The notes beneath the pieces are model-generated. The model was not told the DNA's origin and did no database searches. It worked only from the letters and a program-made list of their open reading frames with translations. A program made the translations under genes and the position numbers. From positions 2,361,001 to 2,425,000 of the forward strand of contig NZ_AP028031.1 in NCBI RefSeq assembly GCF_030296915.1: DNA of 64,000 bases. Direction: 5' to 3'. Every line of letters begins with the position of its first letter. Within the stretch, counting starts at the first letter, position 1. The stretch comes from Anaerostipes hadrus ATCC 29173 = JCM 17467 (GTDB lineage: Bacteria > Bacillota > Clostridia > Lachnospirales > Lachnospiraceae). Below, piece by piece: positions 31,813-41,594 of this stretch.

Positions 31813-33456
31813 TTATTTTACATTTGTGTATGCAATAAACTGTTCTAATTTCTCATTTGCCTTTCCAGAATCGATCATCTCGGCTGCCAGTTTCACTCCA
31901 TCTTTGATCGTCTCTGCTTTTCTGATCGTATAAAGAGCTGCTCCTGCATTTAATAAAACGATGTCTCGTTTTGCTCCCTGTTCTTTTCCAGTTAGGATAT
32001 CTTTTGTAATGATCGCATTTTCATCTGCTGTCCCACCAACAATATCTTCTTTCTTGGCAAGTGTTAATCCTAATTCTTCTGGATTGATCGTATATCCTTT
32101 GATCTCATCTCCATCGATCTCACAGACACTTGTTGTGGATGAGATTGAGATTTCATCTAATCCGTCGTCTCCATATACGATCAGGGCTCTTTTAACTCCA
32201 AGATTCTTCATAACATCTGCCATCGGACGAACCAGCTCTTTTTCATAAACACCGAGAACAATATAGTTTGTCATTGCTGGGTTTGCTAAAGGTCCTAAGA
32301 TATTAAATACAGATCTTACCCCAAGCTGTGCTCTGACTGGTCCGGCATATTTCATAGATCCGTGATGTGTCTGTGCAAATAAGAAAGCTGCTCCAACTTC
32401 ATCCAAACATTTTTTGCTTTCTTCTGGTGTTAATCCGATTTTTGCTCCTAATGCCTCTAAGACATCGGCTGCACCACTCTTTGAGGATACACTTCTATTT
32501 CCATGTTTCGCAACTTTTGCTCCTGCTGCTGCAATGACAAATGCAGATGTTGTAGAAATATTAAAGCTGTTTGTAAGGTCTCCTCCAGTTCCTACGATAT
32601 CGATCGCTTCTGTTTCTTCTGGCACGATCGCTGCTTTTGCTCTCATCACTTTGGCAAATCCTGTGATCTCTTCTGGTGTTTCATGATTCATACGAAGACC
32701 CGTCAGGAAACTTCCCATCTGAGCATCTGTCGCATTTCCAGACATGATGCAGTCCATGGCCTTATAAGCTTCTTCTTCTGTTAAATGATTTCCTTCCACG
32801 ATCTTTGTTAAAAATGGTTTTAATGTTTCCTGATTGACTGCGCTCATAGTTTCCTCCTTTTTAGAATCTCCAAGTCTGATTCCTGCGATGTTTGTTAAAA
32901 AGTTTTCTAAGATCCTCATTCCCATTTCAGTTAAGATCGATTCTGGATGGAACTGAATTCCATAGACCGGATATTCTTTATGACATACTGCCATGATCTG
33001 TCCTTTTTCATCTCTTCCGATAACTTTTAAATCTTCTGGAAATGTCTCATCGTCGATGATCAGTGAATGATATCTTGCTGCATATATTTTATCTTCTAAT
33101 CCTTCAAATAAAGGATTCTTGTTATTGATTGTGATCTCACTCATTTTTCCATGCATCAATTCTTTTGCTGGAACGACTTTTCCGCCATATACTTCTCCGA
33201 TCGCCTGATGTCCCAGACAGATTCCCAAGACTGGGATTTCTTTTCCGAATGTTTTAATTGCCTCTTTTGAAATCCCTGCACTGTCTGGATATCCAGGTCC
33301 TGGTGAGATAACAAGTGCTTCTAGATTTTGTAAGTTTCTGATCTCATCAATCGTTATTTCATCGTTTCTTACAACCTGAATCTGTGGATACAAAGATCCA
33401 ATGTACTGATATACGTTATAGGTAAATGAATCGTAATTATCTATCATTAAAATCAT
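31813..33456 (-). CDS. trpGD: fused anthranilate synthase component II / anthranilate phosphoribosyltransferase
   Basis: 547 aa. Residues 1-190 are a class I glutamine amidotransferase: LMIDNYDSFTYNVYQY, PGPGYP, GICLGHQAIG with catalytic Cys (about 80) and GIQFHPES. Residues about 205-545 are TrpD: FLTGLRMNHETPEEITGFA, DIVGTGGDLTNSFNIST, KHGNRSVSSKSGAADVLE. Supplies ammonia to TrpE and attaches phosphoribose to anthranilate. Overlaps trpE by 4 bp. The fusion is known in several lineages including enterics. Confidence 0.96.
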   Translation of the reverse strand: MILMIDNYDSFTYNVYQYIGSLYPQIQVVRNDEITIDEIRNLQNLEALVISPGPGYPDSAGISKEAIKTFGKEIPVLGICLGHQAIGEVYGGKVVPAKELMHGKMSEITINNKNPLFEGLEDKIYAARYHSLIIDDETFPEDLKVIGRDEKGQIMAVCHKEYPVYGIQFHPESILTEMGMRILENFLTNIAGIRLGDSKKEETMSAVNQETLKPFLTKIVEGNHLTEEEAYKAMDCIMSGNATDAQMGSFLTGLRMNHETPEEITGFAKVMRAKAAIVPEETEAIDIVGTGGDLTNSFNISTTSAFVIAAAGAKVAKHGNRSVSSKSGAADVLEALGAKIGLTPEESKKCLDEVGAAFLFAQTHHGSMKYAGPVRAQLGVRSVFNILGPLANPAMTNYIVLGVYEKELVRPMADVMKNLGVKRALIVYGDDGLDEISISSTTSVCEIDGDEIKGYTINPEELGLTLAKKEDIVGGTADENAIITKDILTGKEQGAKRDIVLLNAGAALYTIRKAETIKDGVKLAAEMIDSGKANEKLEQFIAYTNVK

Positions 33457-34910
33457 AACCTTGCTGCCTCCTTCACTGCATTTACAACGGCTAATGCTTT
33501 ATTCTTTGTCTCCATAAATTCTTTCTCTGGAACAGAGTCATTAACGATTCCTGCTCCTGCCTGCACATATCCTTTTCCATCTTTAAATACGACGGTCCGG
33601 ATTGCAATACAGGTATCAATATTTCCATCAAATCCAAGATATCCAACGGTTCCACCGTAAACACCTCGTTTTTTATTTTCCAGCTCATCAATGATCTCCA
33701 TGGCCCTTACTTTTGGTGCTCCGGATAATGTTCCTGCCGGGAGAACACTCATCAGTGCGTTGATCGGATTTTCATCATCTCTTAATTTTCCCTGTACATC
33801 ACTGACTAAATGTGTAACTTTGGAATATTTTTCAACGGTCATAAAGTTTTTTACTTCTACAGTTCCAAACTTACTGACTTTTCCGACATCATTTCTTCCA
33901 AGATCAACTAACATCGTATGTTCTGCTCTTTCCTTTGGATCATTGACTAACTGTCTTACCAACATATCATCTTCTTCTTTTGTCTTTCCTCTTGGAACCG
34001 TTCCTGCGATCGGTTTGGTTGCTACAATTCCATTTAAGACACTGACTAACTTCTCTGGTGAAGCTCCAACCACCTGATAGTCAATGAAATCAAAGAAGTA
34101 AAGGTATGGAGATGGGTTTGATGTTCTTAAGCATCGATAGACATCAAATGGATCAACATCTGTCTCTACCTCAAATCTCTGGGATAAGACCACCTGGAAA
34201 ATGTCACCGTTTTTGATATATTCTTTGGCTTTCTTTACGTTCGCTTCGTATTGTTCTTTTGTAAGATTCGATGTTACTTCTGCCTTCGCAGGTGTAAATC
34301 TGTCTTTGGAAAGTGATACCGGACGTTCCATCTTGTGAAGGATCAATTCTGCTTTATCTTCTAATTCTTCATATTTTTGTTTGATATTATCACCTTTGTG
34401 GATGTTCTGGATGATCACAGCTTTGTTTGCTAAATGATCGAATGCGATGATCTCATCGTACATGCATAAGTGGCATTCTGGCATCTTCAGATCATCTTCT
34501 GGTACATTTGTTAATTTTTTTTCCACCTGACGGATCATGTCATATCCAAAATATCCAATCAATCCTCCAGTTAATTTGGGACAATCTTCCATAACTGGAG
34601 ATTTATATTTCTTGATCAGATTACTTAGATAGCTCATCTTGAATTCTTCTTCCTGCTTTACTCCATCGACTTCTAATTCTTTTCCTGAAATCTTGATCTC
34701 TGACTTAGGATTGATCCCGATAAAGGAATATCTTCCCCACTGATCTTTATTTTCCACACTCTCAAGCATGAAACATGGCGTTCCTTCTTTTCTCAGTGCC
34801 TGGAACATACGGATCGGTGTCATATAATCTGCCAGTACTTCGTAAAATACAGGTACCATCTGATATTCTTTTAATAGTTCTTCAACTTTGTTTAATGTCG
34901 GATATAACAT
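33453..34910 (-). CDS. trpE: anthranilate synthase component I
   Basis: 485 aa. N-terminal domain with the feedback site LLESVENKDQWGRYSFIG; chorismate-binding domain with IFQVVLSQRFEVETD, VATKPIAGTVPRGKT, LVDLGRNDVGKVS and PAGTLSGAPKVRAMEII. First gene of trpE-GD-C-F-B-A, expressed through the T-box leader, so starvation for charged tRNA-Trp turns it on. Confidence 0.97.
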   Translation of the reverse strand: MLYPTLNKVEELLKEYQMVPVFYEVLADYMTPIRMFQALRKEGTPCFMLESVENKDQWGRYSFIGINPKSEIKISGKELEVDGVKQEEEFKMSYLSNLIKKYKSPVMEDCPKLTGGLIGYFGYDMIRQVEKKLTNVPEDDLKMPECHLCMYDEIIAFDHLANKAVIIQNIHKGDNIKQKYEELEDKAELILHKMERPVSLSKDRFTPAKAEVTSNLTKEQYEANVKKAKEYIKNGDIFQVVLSQRFEVETDVDPFDVYRCLRTSNPSPYLYFFDFIDYQVVGASPEKLVSVLNGIVATKPIAGTVPRGKTKEEDDMLVRQLVNDPKERAEHTMLVDLGRNDVGKVSKFGTVEVKNFMTVEKYSKVTHLVSDVQGKLRDDENPINALMSVLPAGTLSGAPKVRAMEIIDELENKKRGVYGGTVGYLGFDGNIDTCIAIRTVVFKDGKGYVQAGAGIVNDSVPEKEFMETKNKALAVVNAVKEAARL

Positions 34911-35029
34911 ATCTGCCTCCTGATCAAAATTTATCGCCGTGGTTTTGTTTTTTCATAGTTTGTATATCTGTATACTATGATTTATAGATAGGGCCGTTTT
35001 GCATAAGCAGTACATTTTCTTTTATTTAT

Positions 35030-35345
35030 GAAATAAAAAAGGCCCATCGTTCCTACTACTAGGGACGATAGACCGTGGTGCCACCCATATTCAAGAAATA
35101 TCTTCTGATCTTCTCTTCTTGTTAAAATATCTTAGAAAATATCTCTCCTCACTTAAGATACTCCGCTTTGTTCGATAATAAAAAGCTTTTATATCTCGTT
35201 CCCGTAACGTGGGATAACGGCGACAGTTACTAAGTTTCATAAACAGTTCTCTGTGCTCCTCACAAATCCATTCGCTTATCACATATCTATGACCTTCCAG
35301 CAACCGGTCACTCTCTGTAAGACTGTTTGATGAGCTACTTACTTT
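35030..35345 (-). promoter_or_regulatory. tryptophan T-box riboswitch
   Basis: Minus strand. T-box motif GGGTGGCACCACGG at about 35075-35089. Stem I base AAACAGT (35322-35328) pairs with ACTGTTT (35241-35247); a UGG codon in GCGAATGGATTTG (35268-35270) fits a Trp specifier. The terminator stem (35044-35072) ends in a T-run at 35032-35042. Uncharged tRNA-Trp would pair with UGG and the T-box to favour the antiterminator and trpE expression. Confidence 0.95.
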
Positions 35346-35389
35346 TGTTCATCGGATTTATCACTTTAACTTGTTAAATATTTGTTTAT

Positions 35390-35418
35390 ATTATATGAGT
35401 CGATTTTTTATTTGTCAA
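35390..35418 (-). promoter_or_regulatory. trp operon promoter
   Basis: TTGACA (35413-35418), 17 bp, TATAAT (35390-35395) on the minus strand: full consensus. Transcription would start near 35383 and run through the T-box. Confidence 0.92.
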
Positions 35419-35471
35419 GAATTTTCTGATTATAATTTTTGATTTGTTGAAAATTCGCATATTTTATTTTT

Positions 35472-35936
35472 CTATTTTAACATTTTATAAATCTCTTCTT
35501 TATCAGCTTCTGGATGCTCTTTGATTGCTTCGTAAATTGGTTGAATTTTGATCACTTCTTCCTCTACTTCATCTGCAATCTGATGTAACTCTTTATTTTT
35601 TTGAATTTTCTTTTGTATTTGTAATATTAACTTTAATAATTCCCCTTCTCGTCTTCCACGATTCTCTGCACTTCGCAACTGGCTTTCCTTATCCCTGATT
35701 GCCATTTGTTCTCTCAGATATAAATATCTTTCACTCTCATCTCGACTCATCTTAATCATTTCATCCCTCACCTTTTCCATGTAATGATTTCCTTCAGATT
35801 CTTCTCTGACTTCTTCCCAAGTACTGGCTGAAATTAATTTTGCCCATCGATATAATTCTTGCTTCCTTGCCTTTCCTTTTGTACTTTTTAATTTACTTAA
35901 TTCTATCACATGGAATTGAAATTTACTACTGTACAA
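35472..35936 (-). pseudogene. C-terminal remnant of an Rpn/PD-(D/E)XK transposase-like nuclease
   Basis: 155 aa. YSSKFQFHVIELSKL is the end of the nuclease core, followed by a helical arm and a Lys/Glu-rich coiled tail (KKIQKNKELHQIADEVEEEV). Family members are about 280-330 aa with the catalytic D and ExK residues in the missing N-terminal half. A second, internally deleted remnant is at 41023-41286. Non-functional as nuclease. Confidence 0.75.
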
Positions 35937-35975
35937 TTTATAATTACTTTTTTGTAGAAAATTGTAATATCAAAC

Positions 35976-36004
35976 TAAAAAAGACAGGAGCCTAAACTCC
36001 TGTC
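35976..36004 (-). terminator. terminator of the MMPL operon
   Basis: GACAGGAG...CTCCTGTC then TTTTTTA on the minus strand, 32 bp after the 656-aa gene. Confidence 0.88.
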
Positions 36005-36035
36005 CTAAACCACATATCATTATAACAAATAATCT

Positions 36036-38006
36036 TTATTTCTCAAGTTCTTCCGTCTCAATAATAAACTTCACACTACCCTTCGTTCCACTAGCCTTCT
36101 TCGTAAATGTCTGATAGTTTTCTCCTTCATCCATCACTGCATCAGCTCTGTCTAAGATTTCTTTTGCATCATCATTGATCGTATTGACAAGTTTCTCAAT
36201 ACCGTCTTTTCTAAAGGTTAACATTCCTTTGTTCAAGGTAACAGCTCCATTTTTCAGAGTTGCAATTCCTGTTGTCATCTGTCCCATTCCATTATCCAGT
36301 GTTTTGGCACCTTTGCTTAACTTCTTCGCTCCATTTGCTGCTGTTTTTGTTCCACTGTTTAACGTCTTGGCTCCTTCATCTAATTTCTTGATGGAAGATG
36401 CCAGTGTCTTAGATGATGTCTTTAACTGTCCGGTTCCTGCCGCGATCTGTTTTAATGCAGATTCTAACTGTGCTGTGGATGTCTTTGTCTTTGTTAGCAG
36501 ATTTTGAATCTGGGTTAAGCATCCTGATACGATCTGAAGGTCTGTCTGTGTTTCTTGCAAGCTTGTTCCGATAGATCCTGCGTAGGTTCCTAAATTCTTT
36601 GCCTGACCTCCTACGGATTGTGCATAACCGCCTAAGTTTTCTGCATCTGTCTTTAAAGAACCTGCAATCGTTGTAAGCTGTGCTTTCTGCTCATCTGTAA
36701 GAGAACTATAATTATTCTTGATAAATTCTCCAATTGCTCCTGCCTGATTTCCAACATCTGCTGCTGATACTCCAATAGACTCTGCTAATGCACCTAACGT
36801 CTTCGCTGACACACCAACACTTTCTGTCTGTGTCTTAATATTCATTAATTCTTTTGTGATTCCTGTCTGTGCACTCTGTAAGTTAGACTGTAATTTTGCC
36901 TGATCACTTTCGCTTGGTGTACTATTCTGCAGTTCTTTGAGAATCTGTCTCACTCCATTATCTAACTTCTCTGTAGATGATGGTAAAACACTGGTTCCTT
37001 TCGCTAACTGACTAGTTCCATTCTTTAATGTTGTAGATCCATTGACCAGTTTGTCAAGTCCTGTTGCTAACTGTTTGGAACTGACTGCAATCTGTTTTGT
37101 TCCTGATTTTAATTTTCCAGAGGCTGTGACTAATTTTTCAATTCCCTTTACTAAATCTCCAGAACCATCACATAACTTATCTGTCGCATTTTCAAGGTCC
37201 TTTAAGGAATCTGTTAATTCACTTAAATCTCCTGCATCATCTAAACCGAACTCTGATAATGTATCGGAATTCGCAACTGTCGCTGTGACTGTCATCTGGA
37301 AGTCTTCTACATCAGCTGTGATCTCGAAATCTTCTGGAATATCGAAATTTGACCCAATACTTGTATTCTTAAGGTTTAAGCTGTCTGCTAATCCTGGCAT
37401 TGCAACTCCGATAACGATATGTTTGTTACCATCGGAGATAACTTTTCCGTTTGTTGCTTTGACATTAGAGAAGTTATCTGTATTTAAGATCGCTGCTGTG
37501 ATCATTGTAAATGGTGTATAGACTGTTGTCTGTTTTCCATTGATCGTTTTGGTTACGGCGGAATGATTTTCATATTCATAACGAATCTTTACTTTTCCTG
37601 ATTTACCAACCAATTTCTTTGGTGAAATTTCTTTTCCATCCAGATAGTATGTGACTTTCATGGATACTGGCAGATTTTTGTCACTTGTTCCCTGATAGTA
37701 AATATCTTTTCCATTGGCATTCCATGTAATACTGTCCTTTTTGCCTCGTTTGTATGTCTCATTTCCCTTAACGTTTTCAACGTCTGTCAGGTCCGTAGCA
37801 TCTTTGATCTTTGCTTCACCTGAGAAATTCTTTAACCAGTCACTGACAATAACTGTTTTCTCTTCTCCATTCGCATTCGTTTTTACGTATACGGTTTCTT
37901 CTTTATCTGCAGTGGACTCGCTGGCTGCTACCGGTACTGCTGCCGGAATTGTAAGAGCTGCAGCGAGAAACATTGCTAATGCTTTCGATAATCTTCTTTT
38001 TCTCAT
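36036..38006 (-). CDS. secreted coiled-coil protein partnered with MMPL transporter (YhgE/Pip-like)
   Basis: 656 aa. Signal peptide at residues 1-28 (LAMFLAAALTIPAAVPVAAS). A beta-rich N-terminal region (about 40-235), then long heptad-like repeats with recurrent LxxGxxxLxxGxxxL (KLCDGSGDLVKGIEKLVTAS; LDEGAKTLNSGTKTAANGAK), the pattern of YhgE/Pip and related envelope proteins. No membrane anchor at the C-terminus. 13 bp from the MMPL gene, so one transport system. Substrate unknown. Confidence 0.75.
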   Translation of the reverse strand: MRKRRLSKALAMFLAAALTIPAAVPVAASESTADKEETVYVKTNANGEEKTVIVSDWLKNFSGEAKIKDATDLTDVENVKGNETYKRGKKDSITWNANGKDIYYQGTSDKNLPVSMKVTYYLDGKEISPKKLVGKSGKVKIRYEYENHSAVTKTINGKQTTVYTPFTMITAAILNTDNFSNVKATNGKVISDGNKHIVIGVAMPGLADSLNLKNTSIGSNFDIPEDFEITADVEDFQMTVTATVANSDTLSEFGLDDAGDLSELTDSLKDLENATDKLCDGSGDLVKGIEKLVTASGKLKSGTKQIAVSSKQLATGLDKLVNGSTTLKNGTSQLAKGTSVLPSSTEKLDNGVRQILKELQNSTPSESDQAKLQSNLQSAQTGITKELMNIKTQTESVGVSAKTLGALAESIGVSAADVGNQAGAIGEFIKNNYSSLTDEQKAQLTTIAGSLKTDAENLGGYAQSVGGQAKNLGTYAGSIGTSLQETQTDLQIVSGCLTQIQNLLTKTKTSTAQLESALKQIAAGTGQLKTSSKTLASSIKKLDEGAKTLNSGTKTAANGAKKLSKGAKTLDNGMGQMTTGIATLKNGAVTLNKGMLTFRKDGIEKLVNTINDDAKEILDRADAVMDEGENYQTFTKKASGTKGSVKFIIETEELEK

Positions 38007-38019
38007 AACAATCGCTCTC

Positions 38020-40089
38020 CTATTCTAAATGACCCATCTTGAGGGTTGTTTTACAGATCAATTTATCAAATATCATAAACATTGCCGGCAGAATAAAGAT
38101 TACGGCAACGGTACTGATCACAGCTCCTCGTGCAAGTAAGGTACAGATCGCACTGATCATATCAATATTTGAGTAAATCGCAATACCGATCGTTGCTGCG
38201 AAGAAACTTAATCCACTTGTAATGATAGACTGCATGGATGTTTCATGTGCAATACGGATCGCTTCCATTTTCTTCTTGCCATTTATACGCTCTTTCTGAT
38301 AACGGCTTGTCATCAGGATCGCGTAGTCAACGGTTGCACCTAACTGAATCGTTCCGATAACAATACTTGCAACAAACGGCAGTGATAATCCCGTGTAATA
38401 TGGAACTGCCATATTGACACAGATCGCAAATTCGATCACGGCTACCAGGATCACCGGTAAGGAAATAGATTTAAATACAATTAAAATGATCACAAAGATT
38501 GCCGCGATCGACGCGATATTTACATTTCTAAGGTCAACATTGGTTACTGTCTCCAAGTCATTCATCAATGGTGCTTCTCCAATGACCATAGAACCTGGAC
38601 TGTATTTCTTCACAATGTTGTTGATCTCGTTAATCTGTTTATTTACTTTCTCGGTTGCTGATTTGTAATTTGAACAGATAAACTGCATCTCATACTCATC
38701 ACTTTGCAACATTTCTTTCATGGAAGAAGGAATCATATCGGATGGAATACTAGAACCGATCACGGAGTTCATTCCGAGACACCATTCAACTCCGTCGACT
38801 TTATCGATCTCTTTCTGCATGTTGCTTAATTCCTTCTGACTCATGCCGTTCTTGATCATGACCATATGGATGTTACTCATTCCAAATTCGTCACTTAATT
38901 TCTTATTCGCCACATTACTCGGTAAGCTTTGTGGAAGTGATTTGTCAATATTATAGTAAATCTCTGTATGATTATTTCCATAAATTGCTGGGAACAGCAA
39001 AATTAAAAATACTACAATCGTTGTTTTATAATGTTTTGTGATAAAGTGTGATGCATTCGTAAGATCTGGCATCAGTGAACGATGGTGTGTCTTCTCAATT
39101 AATTTATCACAGATCAGGATCAATGATGGCAAAACTGTTACACAACAGATAACCCCGATAATAACACCTTTCGCCATAACGATACCTAAGTTAGCTCCTA
39201 ATGCAAATGTCATAAAGCACAGTGCTGCGAATCCAGCGACCGTTGTAACGGAACTTCCTGTAATGGACTTAAATGTATTCGAAATCGCATGTGCCATCGC
39301 ACGTTCTTTGTCACCTTCAAATCTGATCTTATTACTCTCATAACTGTGCAGAAGGAAGATCGAATAATCCATCGTAACTCCTAACTGCAAGATCGCAGTC
39401 AATGCCATTGTAAGATAGGACACATCGCTTAGGAAAATATTCGTTCCCAGGTTATAAAGAATTGCCATTCCGATACTTAACAGGAATAAAAAAGCAACTG
39501 CAAAGGATTCCATTGTGACAAATAATACGATCAGAGAAAGTACTGCTGCGATCGTTACGTAGATTGGAATCTCCTGCATAACCAGGTTCTTAATATCGGT
39601 AACTACCCCTGACATGCCACTGATAAAGCACTGTTTTCCAACAATCTTACGCATCTGTGTGACTGCTTCCATCGTGTTATCAGATGATGTTGTTTCTTTA
39701 AACATTGCGATCATCATTGTTGCGTTCTTATTAAAGAAAACTTTCCTTACTTTCTCAGGAAGCATCTCTTTGGGAACGCTTAGATCAGCGATGTCATCAT
39801 ACCAGATGATCTTATCAACGTGATTGACTTTCTCTAGTTTCTGTTTTAATTTCTGTACGTCATGAAGATTCATATCTTCGACAATGATCATCGAATAGGC
39901 TCCGGCTCCAAACTGATCTACCATGATATCCTGCCCCTTCACCGTCTCCAAAGAGTCTGGAAGGTAACTTAAGATGTCATAATTGATCCTTGTCTTCACG
40001 ATTCCAATGGTTGATGGAATCAATAAAATGAAAGCCAGGAAGACGATGAATTTTCGATGATGTACTAATTTCTTTGCAAATTGTATCAT
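38020..40089 (-). CDS. MMPL/RND-family transporter
   Basis: 689 aa from the ATG behind GATGGGAGGATGCT; upstream in-frame codons lie in the promoter. Two repeats, each with one N-terminal TM, an extracytoplasmic loop and five to six TMs (clusters about residues 10-30, 175-340, 365-385 and 510-680). ILQLGVTMDYSIFLLHSYES and TIQLGATVDYAILMTSRYQK are the paired RND motifs with proton-relay Asp. Exports lipids or drugs in relatives. Regulated by the divergent TetR. Confidence 0.9.
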   Translation of the reverse strand: MIQFAKKLVHHRKFIVFLAFILLIPSTIGIVKTRINYDILSYLPDSLETVKGQDIMVDQFGAGAYSMIIVEDMNLHDVQKLKQKLEKVNHVDKIIWYDDIADLSVPKEMLPEKVRKVFFNKNATMMIAMFKETTSSDNTMEAVTQMRKIVGKQCFISGMSGVVTDIKNLVMQEIPIYVTIAAVLSLIVLFVTMESFAVAFLFLLSIGMAILYNLGTNIFLSDVSYLTMALTAILQLGVTMDYSIFLLHSYESNKIRFEGDKERAMAHAISNTFKSITGSSVTTVAGFAALCFMTFALGANLGIVMAKGVIIGVICCVTVLPSLILICDKLIEKTHHRSLMPDLTNASHFITKHYKTTIVVFLILLFPAIYGNNHTEIYYNIDKSLPQSLPSNVANKKLSDEFGMSNIHMVMIKNGMSQKELSNMQKEIDKVDGVEWCLGMNSVIGSSIPSDMIPSSMKEMLQSDEYEMQFICSNYKSATEKVNKQINEINNIVKKYSPGSMVIGEAPLMNDLETVTNVDLRNVNIASIAAIFVIILIVFKSISLPVILVAVIEFAICVNMAVPYYTGLSLPFVASIVIGTIQLGATVDYAILMTSRYQKERINGKKKMEAIRIAHETSMQSIITSGLSFFAATIGIAIYSNIDMISAICTLLARGAVISTVAVIFILPAMFMIFDKLICKTTLKMGHLE

Positions 40090-40151
40090 AGCATCCTCCC
40101 ATCTACATTTATGACGAATAGTCATTTTTAATCTATATAATGGTATACACC

Positions 40152-40207
40152 AAAAATGACCAAAAGTCAATAAACTTCTTGAAAGTTTTTGACTTTTGGT
40201 CATTTTT
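40152..40207. promoter_or_regulatory. divergent promoters with TetR operator (19-bp inverted repeat)
   Basis: Perfect arms 40152-40170 and 40189-40207, each containing TGACCAAAAGTCA. Rightward promoter TTGACT-17-TATACT and leftward TTGACT-17-TATACC both begin inside the arms, so a repressor bound there would shut both genes symmetrically. Confidence 0.9.
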
Positions 40208-40242
40208 TCGTTATACTAAAGAAGATGAAAGGAGAAATTACT

Positions 40243-40842
40243 ATGAAAAAGGTCGAATTAAATAAGAAAAAGAAACAAGATGCCCTTTTGAATACGGCAT
40301 ACCAACTGTTTACAGAAAAGGGATTCCAGAAGACCTCCATCTCCGATATCGTAAATGAAGCTGGCGTTGCTAAGGGTACTTTTTATTTGTATTTTAAAGA
40401 TAAATTAGACATCCGATATAAATTGATCGCCAAAAAATCTGCAGAAGTATTTAAACACGCCTATCAGGAACTTCAAAAACAATCCATTGATCATTTTGAA
40501 GACCAACTGATCTTTATCGTTGACCAGGTCATCGGAGCATTAAATGCTAATCCGACTCTGTTAAAACTGATCTCAAAGCATCTAAGCTGGGGAATGTTTA
40601 AGAATTCCTTGGTAGAACCGATCGATGATGCCCAGAGAAATATTTATGATATCTATATGGATCTCTTGAAGAATTCTGGTCATGAATTTGATCATCCGGA
40701 AGTTATGATCTATATGATCATCGAGATGGTCGCAGGGTCTTGCTATAATGTTATTTTGACTGGGGAGCCTGTTTCAGTTGATGAATTGAAGCCTTATTTG
40801 TATCAGTCAATTCGGTTGATCATACAGAATCATATATTGTGA
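40243..40842 (+). CDS. TetR-family repressor of the MMPL operon
   Basis: 199 aa from the ATG behind AAAGGAGAAATTACT. HTH at residues 10-55: ALLNTAYQLFTEKGFQKTSI, then SDIVNEAGVAKGTFYLYFKD. The C-terminal ligand domain is helical. Divergent from the MMPL operon with a shared palindromic operator. Ligand unknown. Confidence 0.92.
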   Translation: MKKVELNKKKKQDALLNTAYQLFTEKGFQKTSISDIVNEAGVAKGTFYLYFKDKLDIRYKLIAKKSAEVFKHAYQELQKQSIDHFEDQLIFIVDQVIGALNANPTLLKLISKHLSWGMFKNSLVEPIDDAQRNIYDIYMDLLKNSGHEFDHPEVMIYMIIEMVAGSCYNVILTGEPVSVDELKPYLYQSIRLIIQNHIL

Positions 40843-40872
40843 TTTGTAGTTTGATGACGGAAATTATTGGTG

Positions 40873-40938
40873 GAATATTATAAAAAGAAATCATGTGTCC
40901 GTACGGTTGCCAACACATGATTTCTTTTTATAATATTC
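40873..40938. repeat. hairpin repeat family A, copy 3 (core mostly absent)
   Basis: 26-bp perfect arms (40873-40898, 40913-40938) with a 14-nt loop. The arms match those of copy 2 at 46188-46342, which has 89 extra bases in the loop (46214-46302). So this is either the empty site or a deletion. Confidence 0.85.
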
Positions 40939-41022
40939 AAATAATTTATGTTATTCAAACCACTACACTGTGTGTATATTTAACGGTATTGGCTAATCAT
41001 TTTTGTATTCGCTAACAGAAGA

Positions 41023-41286
41023 TTATCTTTCACTTTCATCCCTGCTCATCTTAATCATCTCGTCCCTCGCCTTTTCCATGTAATGATTTCCTTTTGTTGT
41101 TTCTATTTTACTTAATTCTATCACATGGAATTGAAATTTACTACTATAGGATTGTCCTGTTTTTAATCCTTCTGTAAACATCCGACAATTGTAAAACAAA
41201 CTTCGTTCCGCCCAGTCCTCTTGATATGTATTTTGCATTTCAATATTAATCTTCTTGCCACCATTCTGCCCTACATACACACCCAC
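41023..41286 (-). pseudogene. internally deleted Rpn-type nuclease remnant
   Basis: 87 aa: N-terminal piece NIEMQNTYQEDWAERSLFYN (catalytic-side segment), then KFQFHVIELSKIETTKG joined directly to NHYMEKARDEMIKMSRDESE. Compared with 35472-35936, the KARKQELYRWAKLISASTWEEV region is missing. Dead copy of the same family. Confidence 0.75.
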
Positions 41287-41328
41287 TTGAATTTTTCAAT
41301 CTTAAATTGTCCACACTCTAGACATCTG

Positions 41329-41560
41329 GTATATGATAAAAAATAAATAAACGATTGGAAGAACAGCATTAGAATTTTGCCACGTTTTTTACAGATTCGC
41401 AGCCGGCTTGGGTGCGTTGTTTGAGCCCCAAAGAGTCCTGTTTTCAATACCCTTGAAGGCGAGTTACGCAAGGAAAGCCGGCGAATCAGCGATTTGTAAA
41501 AAACGTGAGGAAAATTCTCTAGCTGCTCTTCCGATCGTTTATTTATTTTTTATCATATAC
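41329..41560. repeat. hairpin repeat family B, copy 1
   Basis: 232 nt with about 38-bp imperfect terminal arms (ATATGATAAAAAATAAATAA inward, and its complement), further pairing inside through CACGTTTTTTAC/GTAAAAAACGTG and GCCGGCTT/AAAGCCGGC. Copy 2 at 46578-46808 is about 90 percent identical by eye. Confidence 0.88.
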
Positions 41561-41594
41561 TCAAAATCTACAGTTGGCCAACTACAATTAAAAT

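Larger units (their letters stand above)
40843..41594. other. gene-poor 752-bp stretch made of repeats and an Rpn remnant
   Basis: Contains family A copy 3 (40873-40938), a broken Rpn gene (41023-41286) and family B copy 1 (41329-41560), with flanks that recur at 46150-46838. No intact gene. Confidence 0.85.

Noticed and set aside
35091..35303. 70-aa frame in the trp leader as a leader peptide
   Set aside because: It lies across T-box stem I and the specifier; no SD and no Trp run.
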